This document shows, one piece after another, positions 31,565-41,318 of a stretch of 62,471 nt of DNA. Made by a program: the position numbers and the translations under genes. A model generated the notes under the pieces. The model searched no databases and was not told the origin of the DNA. It saw only the letters and a program-made list of their open reading frames with translations. Positions within the stretch are counted from its first letter, which is position 1. Every line of letters starts with the position of its first letter. Source of the DNA: Betaproteobacteria bacterium Ga0077527. Its GTDB lineage: Bacteria; Pseudomonadota; Gammaproteobacteria; Burkholderiales; SG8-41. Where the stretch lies: NCBI GenBank assembly GCA_001464815.1, contig LNDW01000012.1, forward strand, positions 1-62,471. Reading direction: 5' to 3'.

Positions 31565-34123
31565 TTAGCCGCGGGCGATCTGGCGCAGTCGATAAACCAG
31601 CTCCAACGCCTCGCGCGGTGACAGCGCATCCGGATCGCAATCGCGCAGCAGATCAACCGCCGGATGGGGTTCAGGTTCTGCAGGCTGCGCTGCTGAAGGC
31701 GGGGCGCTGAACAAATCCCCCTGCGGCAACTGCGCCGCGGCTTCGAGTTCACCCAGCCGTTTGCGCGCGCTGCGGATCACCGCACCCGGCACACCGGCCA
31801 ACTGCGCCACCTGCAAGCCGTAACTGCGGCTGGCCGGACCTTCCTCGACACTGTGCAGGAACACGATGCTGTCCTTGTGCTCGACCGCATCGAGATGCAC
31901 GTTGGCGATTTCGCGGAACTCCGCGGCGAGCTGCGTCAGCTCGAAGTAGTGCGTGGCGAACAGCGTGTAGCAGCGGTTTTTCTCGATCAGGTGACGCGCA
32001 ATCGCCCACGCCAGCGACAGGCCGTCATAGGTCGAGGTGCCGCGGCCGATTTCATCCATCAGCACTAGGCTCTGCGGCGTGGCGTGGTGCAGGATGTACG
32101 CGGCCTCGGTCATTTCCACCATGAAGGTTGAACGCCCGCCCGCCAAGTCGTCGGCGGCGCCGATGCGGGTGAAGATGCGGTCCAGCGGGCCGAGCCGCGC
32201 GCGTGTTGCCGGCACGAATGAACCGCAGTGCGCGAGCAGCGCGATCAGCGCGGTCTGCCGCATATAGGTCGATTTGCCGCCCATGTTCGGGCCGGTGATC
32301 AGCAGCAGGCGCCGGTTGGCCGCCAGCCGCGCATCGTTGGCGATGAAGGGGGAGACCTGCGCTTCAACCACCGGATGGCGTCCGCCCTCGATTTCAATCA
32401 CCGCGTCGTCGGTGAATTCCGGCGCCGACCAGTTCAGCGCCGCCGCGCGTTCGGCGAAAGTCGCCAGCATGTCGAGCTCGGCCAGTGCCGTGGCGATGCG
32501 CTGCAGTGCCGGCACCTGCGGCGCGAGGTCGCGCAACAGTTGTTCGTACAACAACTTTTCGCGGGCCAGCGCGCGTTCCTGCGCCGACAGCGCCTTGTCC
32601 TCGAAAGTTTTCAGCTCCGGCGTGATGTAGCGCTCGGCATTCTTCAGCGTCTGCCGCCGCCGGTAATCCTCGGGCACCTTCTCCGACTGCGCGCGGGTGA
32701 CCTCGATGTAAAAACCGTGGACGCGGTTGTATTCAACCTTCAGCGTGCTGATGCCGCTGCGTTCGCGTTCACGCACTTCCAGCTCGGCAAGAAAGGCACC
32801 GCAGTTGTCCTTGATGCCGCGCAGCTCATCCAGCTCCGCATCGAATCCGTCGGCGATGACGCCGCCTTCACGCACCACCGATGCCGGCTCGGGTTTGATC
32901 GCGGCGGTGAGCAGTGTGCTGGCCGCATCCAGCGGCGCGAGGTCGGTGGCGATGGTGGCGAGGCGGCCGGCGGTGATGCCGCCCAGCGCGTTGATGACTT
33001 CGGGCAGGCGCGTCAGTGAATCACGCAGCCCGGAGAGATCGCGCGGGCGGGCGGAAGCCAGCGCGATACGCGCCGCGATACGCTCGACATCAGCCATCTG
33101 CTTCAGGGGTGCGCGAACCGACTGCATGCGCTCGTCGGCGATCAGCGCCGCCACAGCGGCATGTAATGCGGTAACCGCGCCGCGGTCGGTCAGCGGGTGG
33201 TGCAGGGCGTGGCGCAGGCGGCGGCTGCCCATGCCGGTGGCACAGGTATCAAGCAGCGAGAGCAGGGTCGGTGCCGCCTCGCCGCGGATGGTTTCGGTGA
33301 GTTCGAGGTTGCGCCGGGTCGCCGGGTCCATGCGCACATAACTGCCCTCGGCCTCGACATTCAGCGCCAGCACATGCGCAATCGACGCGCCCTGCGTCGA
33401 CTTCGCGTAATCAAACAGCGCGCCGGCGGCGGCGATGGCCACCGGCAGGTCCTTCGCGCCAAAACCGGCAAGGTCGCGGGTGCCGAATTGTGTGCACAGC
33501 GTGCGTGTCGCGGTGTCGGTGTCAAAGCGCCACGGCGGCAACTGGCGCACCGCTGCCGCGCTGCCGATCTCCGCGCTGCCGTCAGCGACGAGGATTTCCG
33601 CGGGGCGCAGCCGTTCCAGCTCGGCGGCGAGTGCGGCAGGCACGGTTTCCATCACACAAAAGCGGCCCGAGGACAGCGACAGCCAGGCCAGCCCGAGCAC
33701 ACCGCCGGCGCGATGCACCGCAAGCAGCAGGTTGTCGCTCTTGTCATCGAGCAGTGCCGATTCGGTGAGTGTGCCCGGCGTGACAATGCGCACCACCTTG
33801 CGCTCGACCGGGCCCTTGGAGGTCGCCGGGTCGCCAATCTGCTCGCAGATCGCCACCGATTCGCCCAGCTTCACCAGCCGCGCCAGATACTGGTCGAGTG
33901 CATGAAAAGGCACACCCGCCATCTTGATCGGCGCACCCGCCGACTCGCCGCGCGAAGTCAGCGTGATGTCGAGCAGCCGCGCTGCACGCTCGGCGTCGTC
34001 GAAAAACAGCTCGTAAAAGTCCCCCATCCGGTAGAACACCAGCAGGTCGGGGTGTTCGGATTTGATGCGCAGGTACTGCTGCATCATCGGGGTGTGATTC
34101 AAGTTGTTGTTTTTATTATTCAT
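31565..34123 (-). CDS. mutS: DNA mismatch repair protein MutS
   Basis: Recognises mismatches and recruits MutL. At 852 residues it is full length. The mismatch wedge is FYE in MGDFYELFF (Phe36, Glu38). The lever and clamp domains lie in the middle, and the ATPase has Walker [14 protein letters not shown], Walker [17 protein letters not shown] and the [11 protein letters not shown] switch. The C-terminal dimerisation tail ends [11 protein letters not shown]. The N-terminus [12 protein letters not shown] is unusually Asn-rich because the start lies in an AT-rich patch. Confidence 0.98.
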   Translation of the reverse strand: MNNKNNNLNHTPMMQQYLRIKSEHPDLLVFYRMGDFYELFFDDAERAARLLDITLTSRGESAGAPIKMAGVPFHALDQYLARLVKLGESVAICEQIGDPATSKGPVERKVVRIVTPGTLTESALLDDKSDNLLLAVHRAGGVLGLAWLSLSSGRFCVMETVPAALAAELERLRPAEILVADGSAEIGSAAAVRQLPPWRFDTDTATRTLCTQFGTRDLAGFGAKDLPVAIAAAGALFDYAKSTQGASIAHVLALNVEAEGSYVRMDPATRRNLELTETIRGEAAPTLLSLLDTCATGMGSRRLRHALHHPLTDRGAVTALHAAVAALIADERMQSVRAPLKQMADVERIAARIALASARPRDLSGLRDSLTRLPEVINALGGITAGRLATIATDLAPLDAASTLLTAAIKPEPASVVREGGVIADGFDAELDELRGIKDNCGAFLAELEVRERERSGISTLKVEYNRVHGFYIEVTRAQSEKVPEDYRRRQTLKNAERYITPELKTFEDKALSAQERALAREKLLYEQLLRDLAPQVPALQRIATALAELDMLATFAERAAALNWSAPEFTDDAVIEIEGGRHPVVEAQVSPFIANDARLAANRRLLLITGPNMGGKSTYMRQTALIALLAHCGSFVPATRARLGPLDRIFTRIGAADDLAGGRSTFMVEMTEAAYILHHATPQSLVLMDEIGRGTSTYDGLSLAWAIARHLIEKNRCYTLFATHYFELTQLAAEFREIANVHLDAVEHKDSIVFLHSVEEGPASRSYGLQVAQLAGVPGAVIRSARKRLGELEAAAQLPQGDLFSAPPSAAQPAEPEPHPAVDLLRDCDPDALSPREALELVYRLRQIARG

Positions 34124-34225
34124 TTTTTAAGCAACTTAATGGGCAATCATTGCCACAAGCGGTCGTGGAAGCAAAGCAGGCATGTGCCCTATTTTTGAGG
34201 CGCAGCACCCCTCCTGATCCTGATG

Positions 34226-35920
34226 TCAGGGCTTTTTCGCCGGTGCCCGGTACCAGTCTTCGGGCTTCGGCACTTTCTCGCTGGCCGGGTCTTCCATGTA
34301 ATGCGGCGACATGATCTGTACGCCATGCTCGCTGAACACATCCTGGATGTTGGCATGCAGCTGTGTCAGCACTTCAGCACGCGGCCGGGGTTGAGAGGGT
34401 ACCGCCTGGGCCACCAGTCGGTATTCGGTATAAAAATCCATCAATCCCGTCTGAAACACCCTGGGCGGCGGAGTATCGAGAATCCCGGCTGTACGCTTTG
34501 CGGCTTCGATCAGCATCGCCTCGACCTGGCGCCATGGGGTGTCGTAACCGATGGTCACCGTGGTGTCGATGATGTAGCCACGGCCGTGTACTGTGCGCGA
34601 GTAATTCTTGGTGACCGTGCCGGTGATCATCGAGTTGGGCAGCGTCAGCTCCTCGCCCAGGCCGGTGTGTATCGTGGTGGTGAACAGGCCCGTTCTGACC
34701 ACCGTGCCTTCGTGATCGCCGACACGCACGTATTCGCCTGCGCGAAGTGTGCGGGTGTAGGTAAGTATCAGTCCTGCGGCCCCCTGGCCGACCATGCTGG
34801 AAGCGCCAAGAGATACCATCAGGCCGAGCAGCACCGACATCCCCTTGAAGGCTTCGGTCTGGGCGCCAGGCAGATAAGGATAGGCCATGGCGATCGCGAA
34901 CACCCAGATGGCGAAGCTGAACAGCCGCCGGGTGGTCGGCATGGTGTCCGATCCCAGCCAGCTCAGTGTGGTATTGCCGCGTGACAGGCGTTCGAGCGCG
35001 CCGCCGACAAAGCCGGAGGCAAAGCGCGCCAGCAGGAAAATCACCACGGCGATGCCAAGACCCGGCAGCGCGCCGAGCACGGCGAGGCCAATATCGCGGG
35101 CAATACTCACCAGATAGCCATTGAGGCTTTCGCCCCAGGGCCGTGTATACGGGAAGCTGGAGAGCACAAAACTCAGCCATTCATAGCTGAGCAAGGCGAC
35201 AATCAGCCAGCGCGCGACCTTCATCAGCCTGCCGAGCAGTCCGGTGACATGGCTGTCCTCAAGCACTTTTGTCTCGCCGAGTTTCAGCGCCTCGGCGCGG
35301 CGGGTGGCTGCCTGCAGCAGCAAGCCGGCGAGCCAATGCCGCAGTTTTGACAGGCCCCAAAGCAGCGCCAGGAAGACCAGCGTCGCCACCCCGGCATATC
35401 CCGATGACCGCAGCAGCGATTCGAGACTGCGCGCCTCCAGTGTTTCGGCAATGACCTGGCGCAGATTGGTTGCCGCGCGCTCGGCAACCTGATCAAGGTT
35501 TTCGTTGCGCAACGGATCGGTATCCGCTTCGATCACTACAAAAGCCAGCGTGTCACCGATCATCAACAGGCGACCTTCCGGATTTTTGCGGATGGTGACC
35601 GGCAGATCCTCGCCGCCGCGCAAAATTTCAGTGATGGTGACTCTCGCCCGTGACGCGCGCTTTTCCGGCGGAATTCCCAGAAACGGTGCGCGAAACACCA
35701 TCACATCACGATTGAAAATGGTCAGCGGCGCTTCGATTCCTGCATCAATGGCTGCGACTGCCGGCTTGCTTTCCGCTGCTGCCGCCTGCACGGAGGCGAG
35801 GCCTGCGGCCAGCAGGATCGCAAAGGCCGCCATGCGCAACGCGCGAAGCAATTTATTGCGGGCGAGCTGAATGCGGGTAACGCACATGTGATGGGGCAGG
35901 GTTTCAGGGGCTGTGCGCAT
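34226..35920 (-). CDS. MscS-family mechanosensitive ion channel
   Basis: The 564-residue protein has a cleavable-looking signal (MAAFAILLAAGLASVQAAAA at about 30-49) and a periplasmic domain up to about 170. Several membrane helices follow, then the pore helix GMSVLLGLMVSLGASSMVGQ with AAGLILTYTR, the hallmark of MscS pores. The beta domain includes YVRVGDHEGTVVRTGLFTTT. It is larger than E. coli MscS (286 residues), in the YbdG/YnaI-like range. No clear ribosome site marks the start; ATGs at 35920, 35887 and 35833 are candidates. It follows the patatin gene by four bases. Confidence 0.88.
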   Translation of the reverse strand: MRTAPETLPHHMCVTRIQLARNKLLRALRMAAFAILLAAGLASVQAAAAESKPAVAAIDAGIEAPLTIFNRDVMVFRAPFLGIPPEKRASRARVTITEILRGGEDLPVTIRKNPEGRLLMIGDTLAFVVIEADTDPLRNENLDQVAERAATNLRQVIAETLEARSLESLLRSSGYAGVATLVFLALLWGLSKLRHWLAGLLLQAATRRAEALKLGETKVLEDSHVTGLLGRLMKVARWLIVALLSYEWLSFVLSSFPYTRPWGESLNGYLVSIARDIGLAVLGALPGLGIAVVIFLLARFASGFVGGALERLSRGNTTLSWLGSDTMPTTRRLFSFAIWVFAIAMAYPYLPGAQTEAFKGMSVLLGLMVSLGASSMVGQGAAGLILTYTRTLRAGEYVRVGDHEGTVVRTGLFTTTIHTGLGEELTLPNSMITGTVTKNYSRTVHGRGYIIDTTVTIGYDTPWRQVEAMLIEAAKRTAGILDTPPPRVFQTGLMDFYTEYRLVAQAVPSQPRPRAEVLTQLHANIQDVFSEHGVQIMSPHYMEDPASEKVPKPEDWYRAPAKKP

Positions 35921-35924
35921 TGTT

Positions 35925-37016
35925 TCAGGCCTTGCGTTGTTTCAGGAAGAGGCGCGCCTGTTTTTCACCATCTTCGATCAAGGCCCCGATGTTTTCCGGG
36001 CTGCGGTCGATTTTGCTCTCATAGTCCAGCGTGGATTGCAGTCCGGGCGACATCTCGATGAAGGGTATGTGGTATTCGCAAACCGGGCTTTCATCAAAAC
36101 AGCGTGGAACGCGCACGGGGCTGGTGATTTCAAACTGGCTCAGAAATTGTGGGCGGAAGGCGTTACGCAGCAAGAGGTCGTTGACGAAGCTGATGCTGTC
36201 GATCTGCTGGAAAAGGGAAACGTTGCCGATCAGTTCGTTGCGCCGATCGGTGATTTCCTCGGGTGCTTTTGGCACGGTCGATGAGCGTGTCGGATTGATC
36301 TTGATAACCCAGATTTCATGCGGCAGGTTTTCGGCCCCGACATGCCTGGACTGGATCATTTCGCTGACTGGCGGATTGTCCGAGAACAGGCCATCCCAAT
36401 AGGCTGCGCCATCGAATTCAACCGCGGGAAAGATGCTCGGCACCGCGCAGGACGCCAGGATGTGCTCGACCCGGATCGCCACTTCCCGGGAGCTGAACTT
36501 TGCGAGGTGTCCTGACAGCACGTCGACAGCCCCAAGGAGCAGTATCGGGCGCTGCGCACGCGTTCCCCATGAGGCAGTTTCATCAAAATCAATGTGCGCT
36601 TCCAGCAACTGCCGGAAGTCACTGAAGCGCGGGCGCAGGCCGGCTGTCGCCGCGCCGATCATCGACTGCATGATTGGTGACGAGGGGCTCATGTTCAGTT
36701 GCGGCATCTGGCCGCGGTTTACCGAGCGCAGCGATTCAACGACAAAGTGGTTGAACGCCCTCTCTGCGGGGGTTTGCGCGGTGTTGTCGTGCCAGAAGTC
36801 CGTCAAACGTTGCCAGGGCTGTTTATCCCCCTTGGTCAATGCGTACCAGGCAAGCGTTGCACAGATGGCGCCGCCCGAAGTGCCGGAAAGGCTGACAATG
36901 TCGAACTCGCGGTGTACGTCCGCTTCAAACAGGGCCTTCAATACGCCCGCGGTGAAGGCGGTCTGGCTGCCGCCACCCTGGCAGGCAATGGCAATTTTGG
37001 TTTTGGTGGAGGCCAT
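35925..37016 (-). CDS. Patatin-like phospholipase
   Basis: Serine acyl hydrolase of the patatin family. The 363-residue protein has the oxyanion glycine loop ACQGGGSQTAFTAGVL (11-26), the nucleophile elbow SGTSGGA with Ser47, and the catalytic aspartate in YWDGLFSDNPP (Asp208). There is no signal peptide, so it is probably cytoplasmic or membrane-peripheral. It is first in a two-gene unit with the MscS-type channel, suggesting a role in membrane lipid homeostasis under stress (inference). Confidence 0.9.
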   Translation of the reverse strand: MASTKTKIAIACQGGGSQTAFTAGVLKALFEADVHREFDIVSLSGTSGGAICATLAWYALTKGDKQPWQRLTDFWHDNTAQTPAERAFNHFVVESLRSVNRGQMPQLNMSPSSPIMQSMIGAATAGLRPRFSDFRQLLEAHIDFDETASWGTRAQRPILLLGAVDVLSGHLAKFSSREVAIRVEHILASCAVPSIFPAVEFDGAAYWDGLFSDNPPVSEMIQSRHVGAENLPHEIWVIKINPTRSSTVPKAPEEITDRRNELIGNVSLFQQIDSISFVNDLLLRNAFRPQFLSQFEITSPVRVPRCFDESPVCEYHIPFIEMSPGLQSTLDYESKIDRSPENIGALIEDGEKQARLFLKQRKA

Positions 37017-37426
37017 CTGTAAGTCCTTGGGTTATTGCCATGCAAAGTAAGCCTGGAAAGACGCGCCGGCTGTCATTCCCGAGTGCCAGGGGGTACGATA
37101 GTGATGCTGAAATCATCCCTTGTCGTCAACCTTTGCCGTTGCCGGCAGGTTATGGAGCCTGTTTTTTGACAGATTCTTGCCGAGGTTCACTGGTTTAGCA
37201 AGTAACCAGTGTGGAACGCAATGTCCAGTACGCAACTCTGGATTACAGACCCGGGATTACACTTTGTTGCCTTGATGGCGGTGTGTAAGTTTTGTGGCAA
37301 AGTCTGCTGCCGGGGAGGGGGCGTTGCCATGGTTGCGAAGCCTCCATTGCATCGTATTGGAGTCTGTTGCAGCGTAGTTCATCAAGGTCGGCAAATTGCC
37401 GTTTCATCAAAAAGGAAGCTGAAGGG
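37017..37426. other. 410-base intergenic region with one inverted repeat
   Basis: This is the divergent space between the patatin and the FAD oxidoreductase. The only clear structure is CACTGGTT (37188-37195), an 8-base spacer, and AACCAGTG (37204-37211), a perfect inverted repeat that could be an operator or hairpin. AGGAAGCTGAAGGG just before 37427 is the ribosome site of the next gene. No coding frame is convincing. Confidence 0.5.
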
Positions 37427-38674
37427 ATGAGCATAAAGTCGGTAACGGTCATTGGTGCGGGTGCCATCGGCATTGTCACCGCGCTGATGCTGCGGCGTGA
37501 GGGGCATCAGGTGACGGTGATTGACCGGCTGCCGCCGGGTGAGGGCGCTTCATTCGGCAACGCCGGTTCGCTGGCGCCGAGTTCGATCGTGCCGATCGCG
37601 CTGCCGGGCACCATCCGCCAGGTGCCGAAATGGCTGCGTGATCCTCTCGGCCCGCTGACACTGTCATGGACGCAGTTGCCGAAAATGCTGCCGTGGTTCC
37701 TGCATTTCAACCGCGCCTGCGGCGAGGATCGTGCGCGGCGCGCGGCGACGCTGCTGCGGGCGATGAACACGCCTTCCATCGAGGGGTATGCCGAGTTGCT
37801 GGCCGAGGCGGGCGCGTCGGACTTGCTGCGCCGCCAGGGCATGTTGCATGTGTATCGCCGCGAGACGGGGTTTGATGGCAGTGCTTTTGGCCGCGAGCTG
37901 CGCCGCGACAACGGCTGCGAATTTGAAATCGTCGATGCCGAACGTATTCATGCACTGGCACCGGGGCTGTCAAAAGAATACCGCTATGGGTTCTTCCTGC
38001 CGGACAATGCCCACCTGGCGGGCCCGGGCAATGTGGTCAAGGCACTGGCGGCGCATCTGCAACGAATCGGTGGCGTGATCGAGCAGGCCGAGGTGACGGC
38101 GATCCGTGGTGCCGGGCAGGGCGTCACGCTGGAAGCCGGCGGACGCACACGGCAGGCCGATATCGTGGTGCTGGCTGCGGGCCATGCCTCGGGCCGCTTT
38201 GCCGCTCAGGTCGGCACCCATGTGCCGCTGGCCCCAGAGCGCGGCTATCACATCCAGATTCCGGGCGCGGAGCCGGGGCTGCATTGCCCGGTTACGGACG
38301 GCGAGGGGCGGTTTGTCGCGACGCCGATGGCCGGCGGATTGCGTTTTGCGGGCACTTCCGAATTCCAGGCCGCCGGTGCGCCGCCGAACTGGGAGCGTGC
38401 CGAGATCCTGGCCAAGCAGGCCAGGAGCATGTTCCCCGGGCTGGAAGTGAAGGACTACAGCCGCTGGATGGGGGTGCGGCCGTCAACGCCGGATTCGGCG
38501 CCGGTGATCGGGCGTTCACCGCGGCATCCTGGCGTGCTGTTTGCATTTGGCCACGGCCACTGGGGCCTGATGGCTGCACCGGCAACCGGTCACATCATCA
38601 GTGACCTGGTGGCCGGGCGCACGCCGAAGATTGATCCGGCGCCGTTCAGTGCGGAGCGGTTCGGCTGGTTCTGA
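37427..38674 (+). CDS. FAD-dependent D-amino acid dehydrogenase/oxidase (DadA-like)
   Basis: Flavoprotein of the DAO family, 415 residues. The FAD-binding Rossmann start is VTVIGAGAIGIVTALMLRREG, preceded by the SIKS leader. Next come GEGASFGNAGSLAPSSIVPI, typical of DadA-like enzymes, and the second FAD contact DIVVLAAGHASGRFA. The C-terminal signature is WMGVRPSTPDSAPVIGRSP and GHGHWGLMAAPATG. The likely reaction is oxidative deamination of a D-amino acid or related amine. ATG at 37427 has a good purine-rich site, so the longer reading from 37292 is rejected. It heads the accessory catabolic set. Confidence 0.88.
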   Translation: MSIKSVTVIGAGAIGIVTALMLRREGHQVTVIDRLPPGEGASFGNAGSLAPSSIVPIALPGTIRQVPKWLRDPLGPLTLSWTQLPKMLPWFLHFNRACGEDRARRAATLLRAMNTPSIEGYAELLAEAGASDLLRRQGMLHVYRRETGFDGSAFGRELRRDNGCEFEIVDAERIHALAPGLSKEYRYGFFLPDNAHLAGPGNVVKALAAHLQRIGGVIEQAEVTAIRGAGQGVTLEAGGRTRQADIVVLAAGHASGRFAAQVGTHVPLAPERGYHIQIPGAEPGLHCPVTDGEGRFVATPMAGGLRFAGTSEFQAAGAPPNWERAEILAKQARSMFPGLEVKDYSRWMGVRPSTPDSAPVIGRSPRHPGVLFAFGHGHWGLMAAPATGHIISDLVAGRTPKIDPAPFSAERFGWF

Positions 38675-38683
38675 GCCGGGCCG

Positions 38684-39643
38684 TCACTTCACTTCGATAT
38701 TGGCCTGTTTGACGATCTTCGCCCAGCGCGCCAGCTCGGCCTTCTGAAAGGCATCGAACTCGGCGCTGCTGTTGGCGATGGGTTCGCCGCCCATGTCAAG
38801 GATGCGCTGGCGCACATCGGGCAGGTTGACGATGCGTACGATCTCGTTGTTCAGCCGCGACACCACGGCAGCCGGGGTTTTTGCCGGGGCCCAGAAACCG
38901 TACCAGGAACCGGTGATCATGTCCTTGAAGCCGGTCTCGACGAAGGTCGGCACCTCGGGCCACTGCGGCAGGCGTTTTTCAGAGGTGATGCCCAGCGTGC
39001 GCAGTCGTCCGGCCCTGATGAATTCACCCACCGCCGAAGGGCTGTTGAACATGAACTGGATCTGGCCGGTGATGACATCGGTGATCGCCTGACCCTGGCC
39101 CTTGTAGGGCACATGCACCATGCTGGTTCCGGTCACCGATTTCAGCAATTCGGCGGTGAGATGTGTGGAGGAGCCGGAACCTGAAGAACCGAAGGACAGG
39201 TCACCGGGCCGCGCCTTGGCAAGGGCGATGAATCCCTTGATGTTTTTCACCGGCAACGCCGGCGTCACCACCAGCAGCAGCGGCGAAGACGATGCGACGG
39301 TGATCGGTGCGAAATCGCGCACCGGGTCATAAGCCATTTTGCTGAACAGGCTGGGCACGATGACGTGGATCGAGGAGTTGGCGAGCAGGGTATGGCCGTC
39401 AGCCGCACTTTTTGCGACCTGCTCGGCACCGATCATGCCGCTGGCGCCGGCGCGGTTTTCAACAATCACCGGCTGACCCAGCGACTCGCCGAGTTTCTGA
39501 GCGATGATGCGCGCGGTGATGTCCACCGGGCCGCCCGGTGCGAACGGCGCCATGATGCGGATCGGACGCGAGGGAAATGATTGTGCCTGAACCGCCGGCG
39601 TGGCGATGATGCCGGCAAGGGCGAGCATGATGACGATACGCAT
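38684..39643 (-). CDS. Bug-family tripartite tricarboxylate transporter substrate-binding protein
   Basis: Periplasmic receptor of the TctC/Bug family, 319 residues, with a Sec signal cleaved near AVQA-QSF (21). The family signatures are present: PSRPIRIMAPFAPGGPVDIT, VENRAGASGMIGAEQVAKS, YDPVRDFAPIT and FGSSGSGSSTHLTAELLK. AGGAGAATTCC precedes the ATG. No TctA or TctB membrane genes are adjacent, as is usual for orphan Bug proteins. The ligand is likely a carboxylate or amide (inference). Confidence 0.93.
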   Translation of the reverse strand: MRIVIMLALAGIIATPAVQAQSFPSRPIRIMAPFAPGGPVDITARIIAQKLGESLGQPVIVENRAGASGMIGAEQVAKSAADGHTLLANSSIHVIVPSLFSKMAYDPVRDFAPITVASSSPLLLVVTPALPVKNIKGFIALAKARPGDLSFGSSGSGSSTHLTAELLKSVTGTSMVHVPYKGQGQAITDVITGQIQFMFNSPSAVGEFIRAGRLRTLGITSEKRLPQWPEVPTFVETGFKDMITGSWYGFWAPAKTPAAVVSRLNNEIVRIVNLPDVRQRILDMGGEPIANSSAEFDAFQKAELARWAKIVKQANIEVK

Positions 39644-39782
39644 GGAATTCTCCTGGATCGGTTCGGGGCGGGGTTGCAGGTCGGCTGTCGCAAATGATTA
39701 TAGACAGAACATCGATCAGGATTCGCAATCGCTTTTATAATCCTTCGCATTCCAAAAAATTTCCTCTGTGGAGACGGCAATC

Positions 39783-40541
39783 ATGGCAAGAACGGGCTGG
39801 GGTGGTAAAACGGTATACGGCGCGCGCGTCGGCATCCTGATGCTGGATACCCAATGGCCGCGGCCGCCGGGGGATACCGGCAATGCCTACACCTGGCCCT
39901 TCCCGGTGCTCTACAAGGTGGTGCCCGGTGCCAGTGCGCGCGTGGTGATCCACGAAAAGGGCAAAGGCCTCGGCCCGGCCTTTCTGAAGGCGGCTGAAGA
40001 ACTGGTGAAGGAAGGTGCCGACGGCATCACCACCACCGGCGGTTTTCTGGCGATTTTCCAGAAGGACCTCGCCGCCCACGTCAATGTGCCGGTGGCGAGT
40101 TCATCGCTGTTCCAGATTCCGCTGGTGCAGCGCCTGCTGCCGCCGGGCAAGCGCGTCGGTGTGTTGTCGGTGCATGGCGACCGCATCACCCCGGAGCACT
40201 GGGATGCCGTCGGCGCGCCGCATGACACGCCGGTGATGGGCACCGAGAACGGCCGCGAGTTCACCCGCGTCATGCTCGGCGACACCATGGACATGGATTA
40301 CGAGATGGCCGAGCAGGACATCATGGAAGCAGGCGACGAACTGCTGCGCCGCCATCCCGATGTCGGCGCCATCGTCTGCGAGAACCACAACATGGCGCCC
40401 TATGCCGCAGCGCTCAACGCGCGGCTGCGCATTCCCATTTTCACCGTCTATACCTTCGTCACCTGGTTCCACGCCGGCCTGCAGCCGCGCGACTTCGGTT
40501 TTCCAGGCTCGGCGCCTCCGCAGCACTGGCGCGAGCGCTGA
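39783..40541 (+). CDS. Aspartate/glutamate racemase-family protein lacking the first catalytic cysteine
   Basis: The 252-residue protein has the two-domain Asp/Glu/hydantoin racemase or maleate isomerase fold: GARVGILMLDTQWPRPPGDT, GADGITTTGGFLAIFQKDLA, VASSSLFQIPLVQRLLPPGK and RVGVLSVHGDRITPEHW. The second cysteine is Cys199 in GAIVCENHNMAPYAAAL. Where relatives carry Cys in an S/N-C-G motif, this protein has Thr85-Gly86-Gly87. A two-base racemase mechanism is therefore unlikely. ATG at 39783 is preferred over the GTG at 39768. It is 3 bases ahead of the SDR gene. Confidence 0.82.
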   Translation: MARTGWGGKTVYGARVGILMLDTQWPRPPGDTGNAYTWPFPVLYKVVPGASARVVIHEKGKGLGPAFLKAAEELVKEGADGITTTGGFLAIFQKDLAAHVNVPVASSSLFQIPLVQRLLPPGKRVGVLSVHGDRITPEHWDAVGAPHDTPVMGTENGREFTRVMLGDTMDMDYEMAEQDIMEAGDELLRRHPDVGAIVCENHNMAPYAAALNARLRIPIFTVYTFVTWFHAGLQPRDFGFPGSAPPQHWRER

Positions 40542-40544
40542 GCG

Positions 40545-41318
40545 ATGGAACTTGGCCTGCGTGGCCGCGTTGCCGCAATTTCCGGCGGCAGCGAGGGCAT
40601 AGGCCGCGCCACGGCGCTGCGTTTTGCCCGCGAGGGTGTGAAGCTTGCGCTGTGCGCGCGCCGCGTCGATGTGCTTGAGGCTTTTGCCACCGAGCTGCGC
40701 GCGCTGGGGTGTGAAGTGCTGGCCGTGCCGGCGGATGCCTCGAAACCCGGCGAGATGGAGCGTTTCATCGCCGAAACGGTGAAGCACTACGGCCGCATCG
40801 ACATTCTGGTCAACAATGCCGGCAGCACCGCACAGGGGCCGTTCGAGAAGGCCGATGATGCGGTGTGGGAATACGACTTGAGCGTCAAGCTGCTGGCCCA
40901 GGTGCGTGCTTCACGTGCGGCGATCCCGCACATGCGCCGCCAGGGTGACGGCCGCATCGTCAACATCAGCATGGCCGGCGCGAAGAATCCCCATGCCGCG
41001 TCATTTCCGACCAGTGTCAGCCGCGCCGCCGGACTGGCCTTCACCAAGGCACTGTCGAAAGAGGTTGCGGGCGACAACATCCGCGTCAACGCCATCGGCC
41101 TCGGCTGGATCAAGTCGCGACAGCAGCAGCGCCGCGCCGAAATTGCCGGCATCACGCTGGACGAGCACTACGCGAAGCTCGCACCGAACGTGCCGCTGGG
41201 CCGCCTGGGTGATCCCGATGAAGTGGCGGCGGTGATCGTGTTCCTGGCTTCGGACGCCGCCAGTTATGTCACCGGCAGTTGCGTCAACGTGGATGGCGGG
41301 CATTGTGGCGTGCTCTAG
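40545..41318 (+). CDS. SDR-family oxidoreductase with altered active site
   Basis: The 257-residue short-chain dehydrogenase fold has the NAD(P) loop ISGGSEGIGRATAL (GGSEGIG 14-20), NNAG at 90-93, and the serine in IVNISMAG (Ser142). The C-terminal PLGRLGDPDEVAAVIVFLAS and SYVTGSCVNVDGGH complete it. The YxxxK motif is replaced: the aligned segment is FPTSVSRAAG, with Thr156 and Arg160 in place of Tyr and Lys. It is coupled to the racemase-family gene and probably acts on a related metabolite. Confidence 0.85.
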   Translation: MELGLRGRVAAISGGSEGIGRATALRFAREGVKLALCARRVDVLEAFATELRALGCEVLAVPADASKPGEMERFIAETVKHYGRIDILVNNAGSTAQGPFEKADDAVWEYDLSVKLLAQVRASRAAIPHMRRQGDGRIVNISMAGAKNPHAASFPTSVSRAAGLAFTKALSKEVAGDNIRVNAIGLGWIKSRQQQRRAEIAGITLDEHYAKLAPNVPLGRLGDPDEVAAVIVFLASDAASYVTGSCVNVDGGHCGVL

